DNA of 64,000 bases, taken from the NCBI GenBank assembly GCA_035998445.1, contig DASYHQ010000033.1, positions 176,797-240,796 of the forward strand. The letters are read 5' to 3'. This DNA is from Tepidisphaeraceae bacterium. Its GTDB lineage: Bacteria; Planctomycetota; Phycisphaerae; Tepidisphaerales; Tepidisphaeraceae. Below the pieces are notes generated by a model. The model was given only the letters and a program-made list of their open reading frames with translations, did no database searches and was not told the origin of the DNA. Position numbers and translations under genes: made by a program. Shown here in pieces: positions 59,089 to 64,000 of the stretch; position 1 is the first letter of the stretch, and each line of letters starts with the position of its first letter.

Positions 59089-59149
59089 TTGAACGGGTGG
59101 GGCGGGACGGCTGGGTCGCTAAAGCGACCAGCCCAGTGGGGAGTCTTGC

Positions 59150-59195
59150 TCCTCTCCCGGTACTCCGGGAGAGGCTGGGTGAGGGTGATTTCGAA
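59150..59195. repeat. Family A half copy
   Basis: Hairpin CTCTCCCGGTACTCCGGGAGAG followed by TGGGTGAGGGTGATTT. Confidence 0.82.
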
Positions 59196-59225
59196 CTCCT
59201 GGAAATGCTGAAGTGATGGATCGAC

Positions 59226-59483
59226 TCAACGGCTTCGTTCGTCACTCCGAACTTCGCCACCCACAGCCTTCCCCGACCGCATCACGTTCCACGCCAGGAA
59301 CCCCATCGCCAGCACGACCGTTCCCAGCAGCACGTAAATGCTCGCGTTGAATCCCCCGGCCAACCCGCCCGAGCCATCGGCGGGGGGTGGCAGGACTTCA
59401 ACGGCCTTGCCGCAGGTGGGGCAGGCGTAGGCGAGGGTGGACAGCGACAGGGCGGTCAGGAACACGATTGAGTTGCGAAACAT
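59226..59483 (-). CDS. Small exported membrane protein with CPTCG motif
   Basis: An 85-residue protein with a signal-like N-terminus (FRNSIVFLTALSLSTLAYA), then CPTCGKAVEV, a Gly-rich linker, a membrane segment (NASIYVLLGTVVLAMGFLAW) and a short charged tail. The CxxC may bind metal or be redox-active. It starts 11 bases after the end of the DUF420 gene on the same strand, so the two are co-transcribed. Function unknown. Confidence 0.75.
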   Translation of the reverse strand: MFRNSIVFLTALSLSTLAYACPTCGKAVEVLPPPADGSGGLAGGFNASIYVLLGTVVLAMGFLAWNVMRSGKAVGGEVRSDERSR

Positions 59484-59494
59484 GGTGGTCACTC

Positions 59495-60082
59495 CTACGC
59501 CGTCGGCGTGTTCAGGAACTTCAGCATGAAATAGACCGCCACGCCGGTCACGCTGACGTACAGCCAGATGGGCAGCGTGAACTTCGAGGTCCGCCGATGC
59601 AATTGTAGCCGCCCCGCGAGTGAACTGTAAAAGCTGAGCAGAATCAGCGGAACCGAGATTCCCGACAGCACGATGTGACTGATCAGCACGAAGAAGTAGA
59701 TCGGCCGGACCCACCCCTGTGTGAGGAAGCGTGTCTCACCATGAAATGCGTGGTAGACGACATAGCAGACGAAGAACAACGCCGAACTCGCCAGCGCCCC
59801 GAGCATCATCGCGGTGTGCCGTTGATATTGCCGTTTGCGGATCGCGACGTAGCCCAACACGATGAACGTGGCGCTGATCGAGTTGAAGATCGCGTTCACC
59901 CCAGCCAGCGACGCCACGAAATCCGGCACCGCACCCCCCGCGCGGCGGTAGTAGATCAGCCACACCAGGAACCCAAACACCGCCGCGCTCAGGACGACGA
60001 TCGCGACGATCGCCTTCCCAAGCCCAACCGACTTAAACGCCGTGATCTCCAGCGGCGAACCTGACAGGGGAGCGTTGGACAT
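59495..60082 (-). CDS. DUF420 membrane protein
   Basis: A 195-residue protein with five membrane segments, beginning MSNAPLSGSPLEI; the pattern VNAIFNSISATFIVLGYVAIRKRQYQRH...FVCYVVYHAFHG...RPIYFFVLISHIVLSGISVPLILLSFY fits DUF420, found near cytochrome c oxidase assembly genes. His residues near 115, 119 and 135-140 may bind metal or heme. No oxidase genes are in the window. Confidence 0.88.
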   Translation of the reverse strand: MSNAPLSGSPLEITAFKSVGLGKAIVAIVVLSAAVFGFLVWLIYYRRAGGAVPDFVASLAGVNAIFNSISATFIVLGYVAIRKRQYQRHTAMMLGALASSALFFVCYVVYHAFHGETRFLTQGWVRPIYFFVLISHIVLSGISVPLILLSFYSSLAGRLQLHRRTSKFTLPIWLYVSVTGVAVYFMLKFLNTPTA

Positions 60083-60302
60083 AATCTGTTCGTTTCTTCA
60101 GCCTGCAATCGACCCGAACCGCAAATTTACCGCAATCGTCGGGCGGCTCACAGTCGCAGGGTGGCCATTCCGGTCCGTTTCACGATTTTCAACGACCATG
60201 ACAGCCACCGAGCTATGACCGAGCTATGAAAGAACGATTCGAGTCCCCGCATGGACAATCCACCGGCCGTGACGTAAATTCTGCGGAAGAATGTATCGCG
60301 AC

Positions 60303-60376
60303 GTGCCCGTAGCTCAATTGGATAGAGCGTTGGCCTCCGAAGCCGAAGGTTACAGGTTCGACCCCTGTCGGGCACA
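60303..60376 (+). tRNA. tRNA-Arg(CCG)
   Basis: Complete cloverleaf of 74 bases: acceptor GTGCCCG / CGGGCAC with discriminator A, D arm GCTC...GAGC, anticodon arm TTGGC-CTCCGAA-GCCGA giving anticodon CCG (reads CGG), T arm ACAGG-TTCGACC-CCTGT. The CCA end is not encoded. It lies 101 bases before a recombinase gene and is a possible attachment site. Confidence 0.97.
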
Positions 60377-60477
60377 TTTGAATTGACAAGGACTTATGAG
60401 CGGCCGGACCTCGCCGCGAAACGCCGTTCGACCGCTTGTATCCGCTTTGTATCCGCAACACCGCCTATAATGGTGGG

Positions 60478-62055
60478 ATGCAGGATCTGCGAGACCCACT
60501 ACCGCGCAAGTACGACGTCGACCCAGAGGCACTCGCGCAATTCATCGCCGATGCCGGCGAGCGTCGCACGAAACCTATAAAGTTATCCTTTCGGGGCCGC
60601 CAAGGATTCTCGAAAGACGTCGGTCGTTATCGCAAACCGGACGACAACAAGGTCGTTGGAAAGCGCTTCTGGCTCGGCCACGATCAGGCGCGCTCCACCT
60701 GGCTTGCGTCGATCATTTCGGAGTACCATCAGCAATTCGTTCAAGGCGATGGGGATGGCCTGTGGACCTCCGCTCACCTCAAGGCGATCGAGTTCATCGT
60801 TGATGCCCGTGATCACATCACGAGACGCAAGGCCGAGCGCCTCCGTGGCGAACTAGCTGGATTCAACCAACGCCCGCCCGTTGCCGACATACAGCCGTTG
60901 ACGTTCTCGTTGTCCCCTGCAGTCGTCATTCCGATGCGGCCGGCGGCGCCTGCAAAGAGCACGCAGGGCGACAGTCTGTACGGCGCCATCGACGCATACC
61001 TCGCCACTTTGAACGGGAAGCGCGTGTCAGACGCCCATAAATGGCGCGCCAAGCAGGTGCTCGACCGGACCTTGAAGGGGATCCGTTCCGACTGCCCTCT
61101 TGCCGAGATCAATTACCTGTGGCTCGATCGGCTCGCTGATCACTTCAAGGCCCGGCCCAAGACGCGGCGGGGCGGTCCCATGCGGCCGGAGACCGTCGTG
61201 ACCACGTTGAGGTACATTCGCACGTTCTTCGCTTGGTGTGACGATGTCGCCTTCGGCGGGTGGGAGGGGCCGCGCAAACTCGTTCGGCCGTTCCGCGTAC
61301 GTGCGAACGACCTCATGTCGCCTGTGGAACTACGCGCGGCGGCCACGATCGAGCAGTTTGATGTTGGGATATTGGCGAAGCTTTATCAGAGCGGCAGTGA
61401 GTTCCAGCAGATGCTGATCCTCGCCGGCCTCTTTATCGGCGCAACCCAGAAGGAACTGGCGGTCCTGGAGAAGCAGGAGTTTGATCTCGCGAACGGGATC
61501 CTCGCCCACTACCGCAACAAGACCCAGGTCCTCGGTACGTTCTGGCTGCCCCCAGAGTTGGTGACGCGCCTTCGCGCAGAGTTCGCTAAGCATCCGAACG
61601 CGCCGCTCGCGATGTACACCGAAGACGGTAACCCGCTCGTATGGTTCAAGAATGAACGAATCGCCTGCGACTCGGTGCGCTTGATGTGGGACCGGTTACG
61701 GATAAAGGCTGGGACGCCGAACGCGCCGAGCTTCAAGTTTCTGCGAAAGTTCGCGGGCGATTTTGCGATGCGCTACGGCGGGCAGGAAATGGGGCAGGTG
61801 GCATTATCTCACGCGCGTCAGACCGTGCTCGCCAAGAACTATTCGTCGGCGCGCGACTTCGATGCGTTCATGGCGGTTCAACAACAGATGTACGCGGAAC
61901 TGAAGGCTTCCGGAATGTTCGATTCGGTCGTCAGGCGCAAATACACGCGGCACCCTCGTGCGGATCGGGACGCCTGCAGTAACCGGTTGCGTTCACGAGA
62001 TGCCCGGATCGGCGAACGCCCGGAACGCGAGCCAAGGAGCCGCAAGCAGGCGTGA
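60478..62055 (+). CDS. Divergent tyrosine recombinase/integrase
   Basis: A 525-residue integrase-like protein. The N-terminal half (about 1-160) is a polar DNA-binding region, followed by a core-binding domain (about 165-290) and a catalytic domain. The box II region has Arg423 (KFLRKF), His445 (LSHARQ) and the nucleophile Tyr455 (KNYSS). In box I, where family members usually have Arg, this protein has Gln324 (GATQKEL). Similar Gln-containing forms may be common in planctomycetes; activity cannot be assumed. TATAAT lies 6 bases upstream of the ATG. It sits just after tRNA-Arg, suggesting a mobile element that integrated there. Confidence 0.85.
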   Translation: MQDLRDPLPRKYDVDPEALAQFIADAGERRTKPIKLSFRGRQGFSKDVGRYRKPDDNKVVGKRFWLGHDQARSTWLASIISEYHQQFVQGDGDGLWTSAHLKAIEFIVDARDHITRRKAERLRGELAGFNQRPPVADIQPLTFSLSPAVVIPMRPAAPAKSTQGDSLYGAIDAYLATLNGKRVSDAHKWRAKQVLDRTLKGIRSDCPLAEINYLWLDRLADHFKARPKTRRGGPMRPETVVTTLRYIRTFFAWCDDVAFGGWEGPRKLVRPFRVRANDLMSPVELRAAATIEQFDVGILAKLYQSGSEFQQMLILAGLFIGATQKELAVLEKQEFDLANGILAHYRNKTQVLGTFWLPPELVTRLRAEFAKHPNAPLAMYTEDGNPLVWFKNERIACDSVRLMWDRLRIKAGTPNAPSFKFLRKFAGDFAMRYGGQEMGQVALSHARQTVLAKNYSSARDFDAFMAVQQQMYAELKASGMFDSVVRRKYTRHPRADRDACSNRLRSRDARIGERPEREPRSRKQA

Positions 62056-62181
62056 CGCACGGTCGGCTACTGCTTTGTTCGCCTACGGCTCGGAAACCGG
62101 CGCGACCTCGTAATGTTTCGACGCTAGGGAACAGTCGCGCCTGCGGCTAGTGGGGGCGCATTGACCGACGTACAGACTGCT

Positions 62182-62424
62182 TCAATGACGCCCTTTGACG
62201 AGGTCACCGATCGTCACCAGCGGATCGGCTGAGCACGCGCGGCACCACGCAATCAACTCCGTGATGTCGACCCGCCGGTTTGCAGTTTCGCAGTTGTACA
62301 CCCAGCTTTGCGGTCGCCTCATCTTCGCCCCCAAGTCGCGTTGAGAGAGGCCCGCGTCCTCACGCAGCCGACGCAGCAACGGCGGCACCGCGCGGTAGGC
62401 TGGCGAATGCTGAGCTTTAGCCAT
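62182..62424 (-). CDS. XRE-family HTH transcriptional regulator
   Basis: An 80-residue protein with one helix-turn-helix of the XRE type (LLRRLREDAGLSQRDLGAKM, then RPQSWVYNCETANRRVDITEL). I chose ATG 62424 because the domain follows directly; the longer frame adds unconserved sequence. It lies convergent to the integrase, as small regulators of mobile elements often do. Target unknown. Confidence 0.85.
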   Translation of the reverse strand: MAKAQHSPAYRAVPPLLRRLREDAGLSQRDLGAKMRRPQSWVYNCETANRRVDITELIAWCRACSADPLVTIGDLVKGRH

Positions 62425-63357
62425 TGCGGCCAAATGATGGAGCGAAACCGCCTCCGACACGGAAAGCGTGTCACCCCCTCTCCGTCCGATAACGGCCGGA
62501 CAGCCCAAACTCGCGGGTACGAAAATGGCCCATGTATCCTTTCCAACGGTAAACACCTGTAACCCGACTCTTCTCGTTCGCAAGACGTTGCATTCCCTCC
62601 CCTATTGTTCTGCCACATCGCACAGAGACCCTCGTGGTTGCGTTTTCTCTAATTGAACCCTAGATGGTCCGGACGTTCCTTCCTCCGCGGTGACGAAGGC
62701 TTCGACTACCTCGCAGCCTTCGTCACCGCGGAGGATGAAATGTCCGTAATCGAAGAGCGGCACGGGTTCGTATCGGGGACAGCATATGGTCCCTTGGCGT
62801 ACGTAGCTTGAGAATTTGGTGCCGGCGCGCATCCACCCCCTTCCCTACGGATTGTCCAGCTCAATATCGGCGACATCACGCGCCTGGGTTCTTGGACCTG
62901 CGGTTACGAATCGCTTTCAATCGGCGTGCCCGCCGGGCCGTATGTACCGCCCGTTCGCGGGCGGCAGTAAGCCCTCTCAGCCGATCGGCGTCGTCGTGAA
63001 ACGTCCACCGTGATGCCGGACTGCCTGGATCGGTCGCGCCACACACGTCATAAAGTTTTCGATTTTCAGGTCGGGCCACTTTTGGCAGTGTGTACGGCGC
63101 GTCACCATCCTGTGCGGACCGATGCGTGCGTTACGCAAATGGAGCCTACTTATGCCGCGCGACGGACGTATGTCTGAGATCCGCGACGTGTTGGCCGGAT
63201 TTGCATCAAGCGTAGACGGCTTCCGCGCTATGCGTGTCTAGGCTACAGGAGTTGTCCGCCGTAGACCTTGAGGCGGATCTACCAGAAAGAGCCGTAGTCC
63301 CAGTCGCGGATCTGACGACCTTGAGCCTCCGGTGTGTGCGATACCTTGCGCTTGGGC
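62425..63357. other. Intergenic region, possible remnant of the integrated element
   Basis: Less GC-rich than the neighbouring genes. It contains a perfect 21-bp hairpin at 62681-62735 and short frames of doubtful value (for example minus 62876-63079, Arg-rich, 67 residues, and plus 63152-63241, 29 residues). No further gene is supported. I found no copy of the tRNA-Arg 3' end here, so an attachment-site repeat is not seen. Confidence 0.5.
62681..62735. repeat. Perfect 21-bp inverted repeat
   Basis: The arms 62681-62701 (TCCTCCGCGGTGACGAAGGC and one more base) and 62715-62735 are fully complementary, with a 13-base loop. It matches none of the repeat families elsewhere in the window and is not followed by a T run. 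Confidence 0.9.
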
Positions 63358-64000
63358 TCAGCCGACGCGAGCGACGTCCATGTTCAGTAGTTGTCCGAGC
63401 TTCTCGATGCGGCCAGCGACGTGGCCGACGCCGACGGCGCAGTGGTGGGCGGGGCCGTGGGCGTTCCAGGCCTCCACGAACCGCCGGGCGCCGCAGGCGA
63501 AGCGGTAGCGGCTGTTGGTGTTGCCGATCTGCAGGATCGGCCCGGCCACGCTCTCGCCCTCGGCCACCAGCAGCTTCAGCCGCCCGCCACCCCCGTGGTC
63601 CTCGACCACGCTCAGCAGGGTCACCGGCCCGTGCCGCACGCTCATCTCGACGCTGAGCCCGCGCCCGACCTTGCCGTGGTAGACGCCCAGCGGCCGCACC
63701 TTGGTCCGCCCCTGGGCGATGGCGATGTGCCCGGGGCCGTCGTGGCCCATCAGCACCACGTCGTCGGCGTAGTCCATCGCGTAGTACTCGGTGAAGCTGC
63801 CGCCGACGCCGAACGTGTCCAGGACCTTCATCGCCTGCGCGTTCTTCACCTCCAGCTCGCCGGCGACGGGGACGCCGCGGGCCGTCAGCAGGCTGTTGCC
63901 CAGGATGATCGAGCTGATCGCGTCCTCGTTGGCCGGGTTGCCGCTGCCCATGTAGTAGTAGGCCAGGCTGCCCAAGTCGTGGGCCGCCACCAGCTGGTCC
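63358..64000 (-). CDS. L-fucose/L-arabinose isomerase-like protein (N-terminus outside window)
   Basis: The last 214 or so residues of a sugar isomerase-like protein. Blocks HDLGSLAYYYMGSGNP, MGHDGPGHIAIA, the metal-region VRHGPVTLLSVVEDH and the end AHHCAVGVGHVAGRIEKLG match the L-fucose/L-arabinose isomerase-like family found in Planctomycetota and Firmicutes. Enzymes of this fold convert aldoses to ketoses. The frame continues past 64000, so the start is missing. It points back toward the integrase region. Confidence 0.85.
   Translation of the reverse strand, partial: DQLVAAHDLGSLAYYYMGSGNPANEDAISSIILGNSLLTARGVPVAGELEVKNAQAMKVLDTFGVGGSFTEYYAMDYADDVVLMGHDGPGHIAIAQGRTKVRPLGVYHGKVGRGLSVEMSVRHGPVTLLSVVEDHGGGGRLKLLVAEGESVAGPILQIGNTNSRYRFACGARRFVEAWNAHGPAHHCAVGVGHVAGRIEKLGQLLNMDVARVG

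Noticed and set aside
62602..62832. 76-codon minus-strand frame (starts MRAGTKF)
   Set aside because: It runs through the perfect 21-bp hairpin, has no ribosome site and no recognisable motif.
62876..63079. 67-codon Arg-rich minus-strand frame
   Set aside because: Composition is plausible for a small DNA-binding protein but there is no ribosome site or similarity I can name; left as doubtful.
62056..64000. attR copy of the tRNA-Arg 3' end
   Set aside because: No match to the T-arm/acceptor segment of the tRNA was seen downstream; a similar-looking GGGTTCGTATCGGGG near 62765 is too different.

Overview
The window is a GC-rich bacterial chromosome segment that best fits the Planctomycetota, probably the Phycisphaerae/Tepidisphaerales side. 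That placement is inferred from gene content, not from a marker search. The clues are the long MoxR / DUF58 / BatA-VWA / DUF4175-like operon, a DUF6785-like membrane protein, NPCBM and squalene-cyclase-like secreted proteins, a Lys/Ala-rich histone H1-like protein, an L-fucose/L-arabinose isomerase-like protein, and many short palindromic repeats between genes. Most of the window is ordinary chromosome; accessory features lie mainly at 12.5-20.2 kb and 60.3-63.3 kb.

Layout. 1-5.5 kb: a hybrid phosphorelay kinase (cut at the left edge), a cold-shock protein and an NtrB/NtrC-like two-component pair. 5.5-9.7 kb: ispF, cysS, a shortened MnmE-like GTPase and a PPK2 polyphosphate kinase. 10.2-12.5 kb: a secreted HEAT-repeat protein with a strong terminator. 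13.1-15.5 kb: histone-like protein, a divergent small kinase and membrane proteins. 15.6-20.2 kb: a compact plus-strand cluster with a Ser/Thr kinase carrying two zinc ribbons, a membrane zinc-ribbon protein, a wHTH/coiled-coil protein, a second coiled-coil protein starting with the same motif, and small membrane proteins. 20.2-25.0 kb: an ABC-2 exporter operon. 25.2-30.7 kb: rpsU, a thioesterase, rsfS, a lipoprotein esterase, a DUF6785-like protein and mutM. 30.9-45.1 kb: the MoxR operon. 45.5-49.1 kb: TPP riboswitch plus thiC and small membrane or secreted proteins. 49.1-49.4 kb: a possible small RNA. 49.6-60.1 kb: an rluA-type synthase, an otsA-otsB fusion, pyrH-frr, aroK, prepilin peptidase, a LapA-like protein, a Pal-like lipoprotein, hisH and a DUF420 pair. 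60.3-62.4 kb: tRNA-Arg(CCG) followed by a divergent tyrosine recombinase and an XRE regulator, which looks like one end of an integrated element. The right edge holds the C-terminal part of a sugar isomerase-like protein.

The locus most worth attention is 15.6-20.2 kb. The kinase, zinc ribbons, membrane anchors and two long helical proteins look like one signalling/membrane-remodelling module. The 495-codon gene has a good internal ribosome-binding site and ATG that would release its helical half as a 209-residue protein, almost the size of the 205-residue neighbour, and both open with the same M-x-LIDK...LF...RK motif. A link to PspA/ESCRT-III-like proteins is a hypothesis only. The second theme is the number of palindromic repeat families (at least eight). 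Two copies sit at the 5' ends of genes for exported proteins, so they affect where those proteins begin.
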